A stretch of DNA of 64,000 nucleotides, taken from NCBI GenBank assembly GCA_018057825.1, contig JAGPCY010000029.1, positions 58,105 to 122,104 on the forward strand, in the 5' to 3' direction. Each line of letters opens with the position of its first letter. Within the stretch, counting starts at the first letter, position 1. This document shows, piece by piece, positions 1-9,655 of this stretch. Made by a program: the position numbers and the translations under genes. The notes below the pieces were generated by a model. The model was not told the origin of the DNA. It did not search any database and worked only from the letters and a program-made list of their open reading frames with translations. This DNA is from Kofleriaceae bacterium (lineage in GTDB: Bacteria; Myxococcota_A; Polyangia; Haliangiales; Haliangiaceae).

Positions 1-210
1 GGCCACAGCCTGGCCGCCGTCTGTCGCCGCGAGCTCGGCCTGCGCCTCGACAAGACCGCGCAGAAGTCCGACTGGACCCAGCGTCCGCTGTCACCCGCGC
101 AGCTCGCCTACGCCGCCCTCGACGTCGAGATCCTGCTGCCGATCCACGCCGCGCTGATCGCCGCGGCGGGGCCGGATCGGCAGGCGCTGGCGGAGGACGC
201 AGACCCATGA
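1..210 (+). CDS. C-terminal end of a DEDD 3'-5' exonuclease (RNase D-like), partial
   Basis: Frame 1 is open from the window edge to TGA at 208-210. The 69 residues contain DKTAQKSDW and then YAALDVEIL, the spacing and Y..xD pattern of the Exo III motif of DEDDy-family 3'-5' exonucleases of the RNase D type. The upstream exonuclease motifs lie outside the window and no HRDC domain follows, so the protein may be shorter than classical RNase D. Its stop overlaps the start of the helicase gene (ATGA at 207-210), so the two are probably co-translated. Known role of the family: 3' trimming of structured RNA, or nuclease activity on DNA. Which applies here cannot be decided from this fragment. Confidence 0.75.
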   Translation, partial: GHSLAAVCRRELGLRLDKTAQKSDWTQRPLSPAQLAYAALDVEILLPIHAALIAAAGPDRQALAEDADP

Positions 211-3170
211 CCGCCTTGCACCCGATCCAGCGTCTCTACCTCGCCGAGGACCTGGTCCGGCGTCGTCGCGCGGACGAGCATCGCCGGTACGCGGCGTCGC
301 AACGGGCGGCGCGGATCGATCCCAACCCGCATCAGATCGACGCGGTCATCTTCGCGCTCGCGAGGCTGCCGGACGGTGGCTGCATCCTGGCGGATGAGGT
401 CGGCCTGGGCAAGACCATCGAGGCGGGCCTGGTGATCGCACAGCTACGGGCGGAGGGCGCGCGACGGATCTTGGTGGTCACGCCGAAGGCGCTCTTGGGG
501 CAGTGGCGGCAGGAGCTGTACACGCTCTTCGCCATCGACGCGCGCGAGGTCGAGCGAGGGGACGCGCTCGCGTTCGAGGGCGAGGGGGTGTTCCTGGCGA
601 CGCGCGACCACGTCGGGAGCGAGGCGGGGGCGCAGCTGCTCGAGGCGGGGGAGCGGTTCGACCTGTGCGTGGTGGATGAGGCGCACGAGGTCTTCGCGAG
701 CATCTACAAGCGCTTCGATCGAGGCGGGTCGAAACGGGACGACTCGCCGTACGCGAAGATGGCGGCCCGGCTCTCGCAGGCGCTCAAGCGGGCGGCGACG
801 CCGGTGTTGCTGCTCACCGCGACGCCGCTGCAGAACTCGCTCCTCGAGCTGTGGGGCCTGGTCCACTTCGTCGACCCGACGGGGACGCTGCTCGGAGACC
901 TGCCGACGTTCCGCGAGTTGTTCTGCCCCGCCGACCAACGCGTCCTCGCTGCCGGACAGGAGCACGAGCTCCAGCGTCGCCTGGAGACGGTCCTGCAACG
1001 GACGCTGCGTCGGCAGGCGCAGGAGTTCATGCAGGTCCCGTTCATGAAGCGGCGCGCGAAGCTGTTCGACTACGAGATGAGCACGGAGGAGGGAGCGCTC
1101 TACAACGACGTCACGAAGTACCTGCTGGAGCCGAGCTTGTTTGCGTTCCGCGGGAGCCAGCGGACGCTCTTGTTGATCGGCTTTCACCGTCGGATGGCGT
1201 CGTCGTTGGCGGCCCTGTCGGCTAGCCTCGAGCGCGTGGCCGAACGCTTGCGGAGCCTGCTCGAGGGTCGGCAGGACGACGAGCGGGACCGCGCGGCGAC
1301 GCTCGGCGATCTCGAGGACGATGACGAGTCGGCCGACGCGGTCGCCGCGCCGGTGACGGCCGCAGATGCGCCTGCGATCGCGGCCGAGCTTGCTCGCGTC
1401 GAGGGCTTCGTGGCGCGGGCGCGGGCGCTGCCGACCGACAACAAGGCCCGGGCGTTGCTCGACGCGGTCAAGCTGGTCTTCGAGCAGGCCGACGCCGGCA
1501 AGAGCAGCGGCAAGCTGGTCATCTTCACGGAGTCCCTGACGACGCAGGAGTACCTCGGCCGACTCCTGCGCGAGAGCCACCTGGTCACCGAGGGGGAGAT
1601 CACGTTCTTCCGCGGGACCAACAACTCCCCCGCGGCAAAGCGTGCGCTCGAGCGGTGGCAGGAAGAGGTCGGGCGCAAGCTGCCGGCCGCGAGCCGGCCG
1701 AGCCCCGACGTCGCCGTCCGGCTGGCGCTGGTACACGAGTTCCAGACCCGCTCGCGCGTGCTGATCTCGACCGAGGCCGGCGCCAAGGGCCTGAACCTGC
1801 AGTTCTGCGACACGGTCGTCAGCTACGACCTGCCGTGGAACCCGCAGCGCATCGAGCAGCGCATCGGGCGCTGCCACCGCTACGCCCAGAAGCGCGACGT
1901 CACCGTCATCAACTTCTTGGCAAAAGACAACGAGGCGCAGCGCCTCACCTACGACATCCTGAGCCAGAAGCTTGACCTGTTCGGCACCGTCCTGGGCGCG
2001 ACCGACGAGGTGCTCGACGGCAGCGGCGCCAGCGCACCGGAGTCGTTGGCCAGCGCCGTGGGCGTCGACTTCGAGGCCCAGCTGCGGCGCATCTACGAGC
2101 GGTCGCGCACGCTCGAAGAGGTCGAGCAGGAGGTGCGCGGGCTGCGCGCGGCGATCGAGAGCAAGGTGCGCGAGTTTGAGGCGGCGCAACGCCGCACCGC
2201 CGAGGCGATCCAGCGTCGCTTCGACAGCAGCGTCAAGCGCACCTTCCGGCAGATCCAGGAGGACCTCCCGCGGGAGCTCAAAGAGTTCGACCAACAGATC
2301 GAACGGGTGGTCATCGGCTATCTCGAGATGGCGGGGATCCCCCACCGAGTGGCGCGCCGGCCTGACCAGGTCGAGCTCGTGGTCGACGGCGCGCCCGCGC
2401 TCCCGCCGGTGCTCCGCGATGGCACCGCCTGCCTGATCGGTGACCCGAGCCCGGGGACGCTGTTGGCGCCGTTGCACCTCGGGCATCCGCTCGTCGTCGC
2501 GGCGCTGGCGGCGACCCGGGCGAGCGCGCTCGGGCGGCGGTTCTCCGTGAGCGTCACGGCCCAGAGCGAGGAGGGGCGCGCGCTGCAGGGACGGCACGGG
2601 CGGCTGCGACTGGTCCGCGTGGCCACGCGTGGCTTCGAGATCTCCGAGCGCCTCCTGGCGGTGGTGCTGCTCGAGGGGGACGAGGCCCCGTTGCCGGCAG
2701 CGCTGGCGCTCTGCCTGCTGGATGAGCCGATGCGTGACGTCCCGCCCCGGCCCGACCGGGCGATGCCAACGGACGCGGCCATAGCGGACGCGGTGGACGA
2801 GCTCCTCTTTCATGACACCGGCGCGGCCGGTGCCCACGAGCAGCCGCGTTTCGAGCGGACGCTCGAGCAGATCGAGCGCTTCGTCAACGACCGCGTGTTG
2901 CTGCTAGAGCGGCAGCGCACGCAGGTGCTGGCACGGCTTGGCACGGCGCAGGCTGCTCGCGAGGCTGCGATGGGCGCCGAGCAGCGTGATCGCATCGAGC
3001 GCACGCTGGTCGCGGCCCAGACCGAACTCGAGCGCCTCGACGCGGACCTGGCGCGGCTGCGCGCGGGCGATGACGAGAACTACCAGCGTTGGCGCCGCCA
3101 CGCCGAAGAGCGGCGCTACGCAAGGCCAGAGATCGAGCCGCTGCTCGACGCGGAGCTCGAGATCACATGA
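207..3170 (+). CDS. SNF2/RapA-type superfamily 2 helicase
   Basis: A 987-residue DNA-dependent ATPase/translocase. Motif I (DEVGLGKT) lies at residues 63-70, the Walker B DEAH box at 157-160 and motif III (TATPLQN) at 204-210. Motifs V and VI (AGAKGLNLQ, WNPQRIEQRIGRCHRY) fall near 522-565. Two charged coiled-coil stretches (about 625-690 and 890-960) flank a C-terminal domain I do not recognise. The DEVGLGKTIEAG signature is shared by RapA, DISARM DrmD-like and other phage-defence SNF2 proteins. The start ATG overlaps the upstream stop by 4 nt and its own stop overlaps the phosphoesterase start by 4 nt. Family membership is clear; the role in repair or defence is inferred from the Mre11/Rad50-like neighbours. 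Confidence 0.9.
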   Translation: MTALHPIQRLYLAEDLVRRRRADEHRRYAASQRAARIDPNPHQIDAVIFALARLPDGGCILADEVGLGKTIEAGLVIAQLRAEGARRILVVTPKALLGQWRQELYTLFAIDAREVERGDALAFEGEGVFLATRDHVGSEAGAQLLEAGERFDLCVVDEAHEVFASIYKRFDRGGSKRDDSPYAKMAARLSQALKRAATPVLLLTATPLQNSLLELWGLVHFVDPTGTLLGDLPTFRELFCPADQRVLAAGQEHELQRRLETVLQRTLRRQAQEFMQVPFMKRRAKLFDYEMSTEEGALYNDVTKYLLEPSLFAFRGSQRTLLLIGFHRRMASSLAALSASLERVAERLRSLLEGRQDDERDRAATLGDLEDDDESADAVAAPVTAADAPAIAAELARVEGFVARARALPTDNKARALLDAVKLVFEQADAGKSSGKLVIFTESLTTQEYLGRLLRESHLVTEGEITFFRGTNNSPAAKRALERWQEEVGRKLPAASRPSPDVAVRLALVHEFQTRSRVLISTEAGAKGLNLQFCDTVVSYDLPWNPQRIEQRIGRCHRYAQKRDVTVINFLAKDNEAQRLTYDILSQKLDLFGTVLGATDEVLDGSGASAPESLASAVGVDFEAQLRRIYERSRTLEEVEQEVRGLRAAIESKVREFEAAQRRTAEAIQRRFDSSVKRTFRQIQEDLPRELKEFDQQIERVVIGYLEMAGIPHRVARRPDQVELVVDGAPALPPVLRDGTACLIGDPSPGTLLAPLHLGHPLVVAALAATRASALGRRFSVSVTAQSEEGRALQGRHGRLRLVRVATRGFEISERLLAVVLLEGDEAPLPAALALCLLDEPMRDVPPRPDRAMPTDAAIADAVDELLFHDTGAAGAHEQPRFERTLEQIERFVNDRVLLLERQRTQVLARLGTAQAAREAAMGAEQRDRIERTLVAAQTELERLDADLARLRAGDDENYQRWRRHAEERRYARPEIEPLLDAELEIT

Positions 3171-4321
3171 GCAGGCCGGAGGGAGACGACGTGGCACTAA
3201 GGCTGCTTCACACCGCCGACTGGCACCTCGGGCGCCGCTTCCCGAGCTTCGATGAGGCCGACCGCACCAAGCTGAGCCGCGCACGGCTCGATGTGCTCGA
3301 CCAGATCCTGCTGAAGGCGGACCACGAAAGCGCCGATGCCCTGCTGTGCGCCGGCGACCTCTTCGAGGAACCCGACCTCGAGCGCGAGTGGTGGGAGCCG
3401 GTGGCCAAGAAGCTGACGGCGATGCGGCCGCGGCCGGTGTTCTTGCTCCCGGGCAATCACGATCCTCTGCAACCTGGCTCGGTCTACTACCCCGGCCATT
3501 CGTTTCGCCGGGCCCTGCCACCCTGGGTGCACGTCGTGGATCGCGATGACTTCGAGCACGAGCTCAAGGAGGGGGCGGTCTTGTACGCATGCCCGTGTCG
3601 GTCGCGGGCGGGCCAGCGCGACCCCGCGCTGGCGCTGCCACCGCGGGCCCCTGGCGACGAGCGAATCCGGATCGGCCTGGTGCACGGAAGCACCTTCGAT
3701 GCCGTCGACTGCCAGACCAACTTTCCGATCGCGAAGGACGCGGCCCTCCTGCGCGGGTTCGACTACCTGGCGATCGGCGACACGCACAGCTTTCGCGACG
3801 TCCCGCCGGGCGCGCGTCCACCTGTGGTCTACCCGGGCGCACCGGAGGCGACGACGTTCGGCGAGCCAGGGGCCGGCAACGTGGTGGCGGTGTTCGTGAG
3901 CCAGTCGCGGCGGGTGACGTTTCGCCCGGAGCGCGTCGCGTACTGGACGTGGTCCGAGCGCATGGTCCGCTCGCTGGCGGAGCTGCGCGCCCTGGCGAGC
4001 GAGCCGCACCTGGCCCGCACGGTGCTGCGGCTGGTGCTCGACCTGCGCCTGACAGCCCCCGAGATGGCCGAGGCCGAGGCGATCTTGACCGAGCTGAAAG
4101 GGACCGCCGCGGCCCACGGCCGGGCCGGGATCCTCCAGGTGATGCGTGAGCGGATGACCCTCGACACGCGCGGCATCGAGGTGAACTTCGCCGACCTGCC
4201 CGAGGTCGTGCGCGCCACGGTGGCGCAGCTCCAGGAGCTCGAGCGCGGCGATCAGGCCGAGGTCGCGCGCGAGGCGCTGTTCCATCTGTTCCGGCTGGTC
4301 CGCGCGGGAGGTGCCTCATGA
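3167..4321 (+). CDS. Mre11/SbcD-like calcineurin-type metallophosphoesterase (DNA nuclease)
   Basis: 384 residues from ATG 3167, chosen because it forms an ATGA overlap with the helicase stop. GTG 3191 would also give a family-typical N-terminus. Metal-binding motifs are visible in order: D18-x-H20 (TADWHLG), G-D64 (CAGDLF), N97-H98-D99 (GNHD), H173 (LVHGST) and D205-T-H207, where the usual GHxH reads GDTH. The catalytic dimetal site of the Mre11/SbcD/YhaO family therefore looks complete. The C-terminal 150 residues are probably the capping and Rad50-contact region. The gene is coupled to the SbcC-like gene (ATGA at 4318-4321), so the pair should form a Mre11-Rad50-type end-processing complex. 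Confidence 0.88.
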   Translation: MSRPEGDDVALRLLHTADWHLGRRFPSFDEADRTKLSRARLDVLDQILLKADHESADALLCAGDLFEEPDLEREWWEPVAKKLTAMRPRPVFLLPGNHDPLQPGSVYYPGHSFRRALPPWVHVVDRDDFEHELKEGAVLYACPCRSRAGQRDPALALPPRAPGDERIRIGLVHGSTFDAVDCQTNFPIAKDAALLRGFDYLAIGDTHSFRDVPPGARPPVVYPGAPEATTFGEPGAGNVVAVFVSQSRRVTFRPERVAYWTWSERMVRSLAELRALASEPHLARTVLRLVLDLRLTAPEMAEAEAILTELKGTAAAHGRAGILQVMRERMTLDTRGIEVNFADLPEVVRATVAQLQELERGDQAEVAREALFHLFRLVRAGGAS

Positions 4322-7300
4322 GGCTGGTCCACCTCGAGGTCGAGCGGTTTCAGTGCATCGAGAAGGCCGAGCTCGAGCTGGGGCCCGGGCTGAACGTGCT
4401 CTACGGGCCGAACGACCTCGGCAAGTCGAGCCTCGCCTGGGCGATCCGCGCGGTGTTGCTGTTGCAGCACAACTCGGTGGTGCACGAGCGCTTCGTGTCC
4501 TGGTGCGGCGATGGTGAGCCGCGCGTCGCGTTGACGATCGCCGATGACGACGAGCGGTTGTGGCGCGTGACCAAGACCTTCGGCGGTGGCAGCGCAGGGC
4601 GCTCGCGCCTCGAGAGTTCGCGCGATCGGCGAACCTTCACGACCGAGGCGACCGGACGCGAGGTCGACGACCGGCTGCGCGCGATGTTCCGGTGGGGCGT
4701 CCAGAAGCCGGGTGGCCAGGGGCCGCGCGGCCTCCCCGAGAGCTTCCTGACGCAGGTGCTGCTCGCCGAGCAAGACAGCGTCCGCAAGGTGCTGTTCGAC
4801 ACGTCGCTAGAGAACGACCCCGACGAAGCGGGCCGACTGCGCATGGTCGAGGCGCTCGGTGCCCTGGCCCAGGACCCGCTGTTCAAGCGGATCCTCGATG
4901 ATACGCAAGCGAGGGTTGACACCGCGTTCACGCCGAAGGGCCGCAAGAAGCGGACCGCCGACTCGCCGTTCCTGGCCATCGTCAACGAGCAGAATGACCT
5001 GCAGGCCAAGCAGGACGATCTCACGCGGCGCGTCCGCGAGACTGAGGCCGCGGACGCCAAGATTCGGGGCCTCGCGAGCGAACGCGATCGGATCAATACC
5101 GATCTCGAGGAGGCCAACGAGGCGCTTCGCGCAGCGCGCGCGGACCTCGTCGTCCGCGAGCGTCGGGCGCAGCTCGAGGCGCAGCTGAAGGATCACGAGG
5201 CGACGATCGGCGGCGCCCGCGAGCTGCAGGAACGGATCGACCGCCTGGTGGCGGAAGGCGCGCAGGTGCGCGCTGCGGCGAGCGCCGGCGAGGCGGCCGT
5301 CCGAGAGGCCGACGGGGAGGCCACGGAGGCCGAGCGCGCGTTGGACGCTGCGCGAGGCGCGCTCGACGTCCTCACCCATGCCGACGTCGAGCACGAGCGT
5401 CGCATGACCGAGGTCACAGCGGCGCGCGACGGCGCGATGCGACGCGTCGAGGCAGCGGAGCGGGCGCTGGCCGAGGCGACGGCCGCCTTGAAGCGGGCCG
5501 AGAAGATCGCGGCCGAGGTCAAGGACGATGCGGCCGCCGCGCTTCGCCTGGAACATCGAGCGGGAGAGCTGGAACGCGCGGTCGCGACCGCCAGGGACGA
5601 GCGCGCAGCCTCGCAGCAGGCACTTGAACGGGCGAAGGACCGCGTGCGAGAGGCGCACAGCGCCGCGAAGGTGCAGGCGCGCGCGCTCGCGCAGAAGGAG
5701 GTCGCGAACCAGCGGTTGCAGCGGCGGGCGGCGCGGGCGGACGCAGAGGCGCGGCGCAAGGCCGCGATCGAAGCGCGTGACGCGGCTCGCCGAGCCTCGG
5801 ATGCGGTCAAGGCGGTCGAGGCTCAGAAGGGTGAGGCCGACCGTGCCGCGGAGCGCGCGGTGGCGGCCTCCGCCGCGCTCGCCATCGCGGAGCGCGGCGT
5901 GGAGCGCTGGCGGCAGCTGGAGCTGGTCGCGGCCTATCGCGAGGCCAGGGCGACGGCGGCGCAGCTCGCGAAGGAGGAGGCTGCGGTCGCGGACGCGCGC
6001 GCAAAGGCGGCGGATTTGCGGGAGACCGCAGCCACGCTCCGAGGATCCGTCGCGCCGGGGTTGCCGACGGCCGCCGAGATCGCCGGGCTCCGCGAGCTAC
6101 ATGTGGAGCGCCGGACGGCGGAGGCGCGCCTTGGGGGTGGGCTGACCGTCACGCTGCGTCGCAAGCAGCCGCTGCCGGTCACGTGGGAGGCCGATGGCGA
6201 AGCGCTCGCGACACCCGCGGGCTGCGCCGCCGTGGTGGTCGTCGCCAAGCAGGTGCTCCGGCTCGAGCTTGGGGACCTCGCGGAGCTGGAGGTCACCGCC
6301 GGCGAGGAGGACGCCCGGCGAGCCGCCACGGCGCTGCGTGAGCGGTGGCGTCAGGAGGCCGAGCCCGTGCTCGCGGCCCACGGCGTGGCCGGGGTGGACG
6401 AGCTCGACGCGCGCCGCCGGGAGGCTGACGAACGCGAGCGCGAGGCCGACCGGCTCGAACGCGAAGCCAGCGCACAGGACGAGCGCGCATCGCGTCGGCC
6501 CGCATCGGGGGACCTCCGCGCGGCGGAGGCTCGTCGCGATGAGCTCGCCGCGGAGCTGTCGGGCGCCGATCTGGAGAAGCTCGGCGACGAACTCTCACGC
6601 CTGGGCGACCGGTGGCAGGCGTCGCTGAAGCAGCAACGTGACCGGAGTGGCGCGAGCCGCGACGCAGCGGTCGGGGCGCTGGAGCAGGCTCGTGCGCTCG
6701 CCCAGCAGGGGCAGGCCGAGCTGGAGCGTCTGCGCACGGAGGCTGCGCGGCTCGAGGCCGAGGCGGTGCGCCGCGACGCGGACCTGGGCGAGGACTGGGC
6801 GACCGTGGTCGACGCGTGCGACCGTGCGCTGACCGAGAGCGACGCGGCGCTCTTGGACCTCGATCGCCAGGAAGCGACGCTCGGCGCGGGCGGCGACGAC
6901 GATCAGCGCGCGGCAGACGCCGCCTTGCGTGATGCGACCAAGAGCGCCGAGGCGTGCGCCACACGCTACGACGACCAGGCTGAGGCGTGGCAGCAAGCGC
7001 GCGAGGCGGCCGCCGCGGCGGCGAGCAAGCTCGAAGGCACGCGTGCACGGGCGCGGGAGCTTGCGTTCGCGGAGGAGTGGGCAGCGCAGCTCGCGTCCTC
7101 GTCTCCCTTGCTGCCGCTCGCCCGGTGGCAGCTCGCGGTGCGCGAGGCCACGGGGGCGCTGGACGCCGCGCGCGCGGTCTGCGCGCAAGCAGAGCGACAG
7201 CTGACCGACTCCCAGGCGGCGCGAGCTGCGGCGATCCAAGCGGCGCGGGGCGCGGTCAAGACGGCGGAGGAGGCGTTCGCCAAGGCCCGCGACCTCCGCG

Positions 7301-8166
7301 CCAGGCGGCAGGACGCGCTCAAGGTCGCCGGGGATCGGAGCCATGAGGTCGAGCTCGCCTTGAAGCAGGCACAGCTCGAGCTGGCGCAGACCAACGTCGA
7401 TGCCGCCCGCCAGGCTGCGACGGAGCTGCGCGGGCAGCTCGCCGCGCTGCCGACGCTCGCTCGCTCGACGGACGTGGACGGCGTGGCGCACCACGAGCAG
7501 CAGGTCGCGCGACTGACCGGCCACCTCAGCGAAGCCAACGACGACCTGGCCAAGGCGCGCGGTGCGCTCGAGCATGTCGGCGGCGCGATCGTGCGTGAGC
7601 AGCTGCGCGAGGTCGAACAGGCTCTACAGCAGGCGCGGGAGCGCGCGCGTCAGGTCGAGCTCGAGTACGACGCGTGGAAGCTGCTGCTCGAGACCTTGCG
7701 CGCCAGCGAGTCGTCGGAAGGCGCGCACCTCGGACGCGCGCTCGCCGGTCCGGTCAGCAGACGCTTTGGGGAGCTGACCTCCGGCCGGTACGGCAACCTC
7801 GAGCTCGGCGCGCACCTCGACGCGACGGGGCTCCGGGTGGCGGGCGAGGTGCGTGAGCTTCGCGCGCTGTCGGCCGGCACGCAGGACCAGCTCGCGACGC
7901 TGCTCCGCCTCTGCATCGCGGAGCAACTGCGCAGCGCGATCGTCCTCGACGATCATCTGAGCCAGAGCGATCCAGCGCGGGTGGCATGGTTCAACGCGGT
8001 CCTACGCAGCGCGGCCCAGCACGTGCAGATCATCCTGATCACGTGCCGCCCGGCCGAGCTGCTCAGCCGCGATGAGTTCCAGCGCGCGGGCGAACCAGCC
8101 TTTGTCGGCGCGGCTGGGCTGCTTCGCTCCGTCGATCTGACCCGCGTGATCCAGCGATTCCCGTGA
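4318..8166 (+). CDS. Rad50/SbcC/YhaN-like coiled-coil ATPase
   Basis: A 1282-residue SMC-like protein. The N-terminal Walker A is GPNDLGKSS (residues 30-38), with Asp where Rad50/SbcC have Gly. Two very long Ala/Glu/Arg-rich coiled coils occupy about 190-570 and 690-1090. The C-terminal lobe carries an ABC-signature-like LSAGTQDQL (about 1183-1191) and Walker B AIVLDDHLSQSD (about 1206). No CxxC zinc hook is seen at the coil apex; instead a beta-rich segment with few charges lies at about 575-680. This architecture is closer to YhaN than to E. coli SbcC. It is the last gene of the coupled set and is followed by a convergent gene 35 bp away. Confidence 0.87.
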   Translation: MRLVHLEVERFQCIEKAELELGPGLNVLYGPNDLGKSSLAWAIRAVLLLQHNSVVHERFVSWCGDGEPRVALTIADDDERLWRVTKTFGGGSAGRSRLESSRDRRTFTTEATGREVDDRLRAMFRWGVQKPGGQGPRGLPESFLTQVLLAEQDSVRKVLFDTSLENDPDEAGRLRMVEALGALAQDPLFKRILDDTQARVDTAFTPKGRKKRTADSPFLAIVNEQNDLQAKQDDLTRRVRETEAADAKIRGLASERDRINTDLEEANEALRAARADLVVRERRAQLEAQLKDHEATIGGARELQERIDRLVAEGAQVRAAASAGEAAVREADGEATEAERALDAARGALDVLTHADVEHERRMTEVTAARDGAMRRVEAAERALAEATAALKRAEKIAAEVKDDAAAALRLEHRAGELERAVATARDERAASQQALERAKDRVREAHSAAKVQARALAQKEVANQRLQRRAARADAEARRKAAIEARDAARRASDAVKAVEAQKGEADRAAERAVAASAALAIAERGVERWRQLELVAAYREARATAAQLAKEEAAVADARAKAADLRETAATLRGSVAPGLPTAAEIAGLRELHVERRTAEARLGGGLTVTLRRKQPLPVTWEADGEALATPAGCAAVVVVAKQVLRLELGDLAELEVTAGEEDARRAATALRERWRQEAEPVLAAHGVAGVDELDARRREADEREREADRLEREASAQDERASRRPASGDLRAAEARRDELAAELSGADLEKLGDELSRLGDRWQASLKQQRDRSGASRDAAVGALEQARALAQQGQAELERLRTEAARLEAEAVRRDADLGEDWATVVDACDRALTESDAALLDLDRQEATLGAGGDDDQRAADAALRDATKSAEACATRYDDQAEAWQQAREAAAAAASKLEGTRARARELAFAEEWAAQLASSSPLLPLARWQLAVREATGALDAARAVCAQAERQLTDSQAARAAAIQAARGAVKTAEEAFAKARDLRARRQDALKVAGDRSHEVELALKQAQLELAQTNVDAARQAATELRGQLAALPTLARSTDVDGVAHHEQQVARLTGHLSEANDDLAKARGALEHVGGAIVREQLREVEQALQQARERARQVELEYDAWKLLLETLRASESSEGAHLGRALAGPVSRRFGELTSGRYGNLELGAHLDATGLRVAGEVRELRALSAGTQDQLATLLRLCIAEQLRSAIVLDDHLSQSDPARVAWFNAVLRSAAQHVQIILITCRPAELLSRDEFQRAGEPAFVGAAGLLRSVDLTRVIQRFP

Positions 8167-8201
8167 GGGCGGGCGCCTGCCGGTTACGGTCGCGGTCGCG
8201 G

Positions 8202-9005
8202 TCAGCCGCCGGCGGCGCTGGCCTCGAGCTCGCCCAGGTCGCCGAGGTGGAACGCGCCGGCGCGGGTCTTGACCAGGCCGGACTTCTCCCACGGCCCGAG
8301 GGCGCGGATCACGGTCTCGACCCGGGCCGACACCAGGCTGGCCAGGGTGGCGCGGGGCAGGGCGATCGGGATGACGACGGTGCCGTCGGGGAGATCGTCG
8401 CCGAACCGGGTGGCGAGGTGGAGAAACAGGTTGGCGAGCCGCGCCCGCACCGAGCCGGCGGCGAGGATCTCGACCTTGGTGCGCAGCGCCGCCGAGTGCC
8501 GACACAGCGCGCGCTGGAGCGCCAGGGACAGCTCGGCGCTTTGGGCCGACAGCGCCAGGACATGGGTGGCGTCGAGCTTGATGATGGTCGCGGTGGTCGA
8601 CGACACGATGGCCTCGGCCGGGTAGCGCGTGCCCTCGAGGGCGGCGGTGTCGCCGACGTTCTCGCGCGGGCCGAAGATCGCGACGATCACCTCGGCGCCC
8701 GAGGCCAGGCTGCGCCGGATCGTCACCAGGCCGGTGACGATCAGGTGGAAGGCCACCGCGGGGTCGCCCTCGCGCCACAGCGCGTCGCCGGCGGCCAGCT
8801 CGCGCACGTTGGCGCGGGTCGCCAGGCGCTCGAGGAGCGCGGTCGGCACCGCGCGAAGAAAGTGGCTGGTGCGGAGGAGCGCGACGGTGCGCTCACACGC
8901 CGAGCCGGTCGCGGTCGGCGACCTCGACGACGGCGCGGTCGCGGGAGAGGTCGGGCGCGGGGGGGACCGGGGCGAGTCGTCGAACGTCATCGGGGGCTCC
9001 TTCAT
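8202..9005 (-). CDS. Crp/Fnr-family transcriptional regulator of the nitrite reductase operon
   Basis: 267 residues from ATG 9005, which overlaps the Sco stop (ATGA). A Pro/Ser-rich N-terminus (1-40) is followed by a cyclic-nucleotide-binding beta-roll (about 45-165, with EGDPAVAFHLI and a GENVG-like GPRENVGD) and a C-terminal winged helix-turn-helix (about 200-260). No N-terminal Fe-S cysteine cluster of the FNR type is present, so sensing is more likely of the DNR/NnrR (haem-NO) or Crp type. Position as the last gene of a nirK operon suggests control of denitrification genes by NO or oxygen limitation; that is inference from context. Confidence 0.88.
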   Translation of the reverse strand: MKEPPMTFDDSPRSPPRPTSPATAPSSRSPTATGSACERTVALLRTSHFLRAVPTALLERLATRANVRELAAGDALWREGDPAVAFHLIVTGLVTIRRSLASGAEVIVAIFGPRENVGDTAALEGTRYPAEAIVSSTTATIIKLDATHVLALSAQSAELSLALQRALCRHSAALRTKVEILAAGSVRARLANLFLHLATRFGDDLPDGTVVIPIALPRATLASLVSARVETVIRALGPWEKSGLVKTRAGAFHLGDLGELEASAAGG

Positions 9006-9655
9006 CGCAGCGCAGCGAGCAGGGTGTCGGCCTCGCGGCCCAACCCCTCGATGCGGGCCAGCGGTCGGCCGGTGGCGTCGAGGGCGGTGATCACCGAGGT
9101 GTGGAAGAACTCGCCGTCGTCGAGCACGCGGTACTTGATGCCGAGGGCGGCGGCCAGCTCGCGGGCGACGTCGTCGGTCGCCGAGGCCAGGACCCACTGC
9201 GGCCCGAGGGCGCGCTCGCCGGCCAGGGCGGTCAGCGTGGCCGGGGTGTCGCGGGCCGGATCGAAGCTGACGAGGACGAAGCGGATCGCCGCGCGCTGCG
9301 CCGGGGTGAGGGCGCGCTCGATGCCCTTCAGATCGTCGATCAGCCGCGGGCACGCGGCCGGGCAGGTGGCGTAGAACATCGTCACGATCACCGGCCCGCC
9401 GGCCAGGGACGCCAGCGGCAGGTCGCGGCCGTCGGCGGCGCGGACCGTGACCTCGAGGTCGTAGAGCGACGCGTCGCCGAGCGGCGAGGCCCAGTCGCCG
9501 GCCATCGCGGGGGCGGAGGGCGCGGGGGTGGGCGCGGGCGCGGGGGCGGGTGCGGCCGGCGCAGGCGTCGGCGCGGCGGTGGGGGCGGGCGTGCGATCGC
9601 GCCGGTCGCAGCCGAGGAGCGCCGCCGTCGCCGCGAGGGGGATGAGGAGCTTCAT
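9002..9655 (-). CDS. Sco1/SenC/PrrC-type copper chaperone lipoprotein
   Basis: 217 residues. The signal peptide ends in a lipobox (LLGC), followed by an Ala/Pro linker of about 35 residues and a thioredoxin-fold Sco domain. The copper-binding CPAAC (CxxxC) motif and the distant conserved His of FFHTSV are both present, the three ligands that define Sco proteins. Known role: delivery of copper to Cu enzymes, classically the CuA site of cytochrome oxidase. Here the gene sits between nirV and the regulator in a nirK operon, with 4-nt overlaps on both sides, so copper loading of NirK is the likely job. Start ATG 9655 is fixed by the ATGA overlap with the upstream stop. Confidence 0.92.
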   Translation of the reverse strand: MKLLIPLAATAALLGCDRRDRTPAPTAAPTPAPAAPAPAPAPTPAPSAPAMAGDWASPLGDASLYDLEVTVRAADGRDLPLASLAGGPVIVTMFYATCPAACPRLIDDLKGIERALTPAQRAAIRFVLVSFDPARDTPATLTALAGERALGPQWVLASATDDVARELAAALGIKYRVLDDGEFFHTSVITALDATGRPLARIEGLGREADTLLAALR

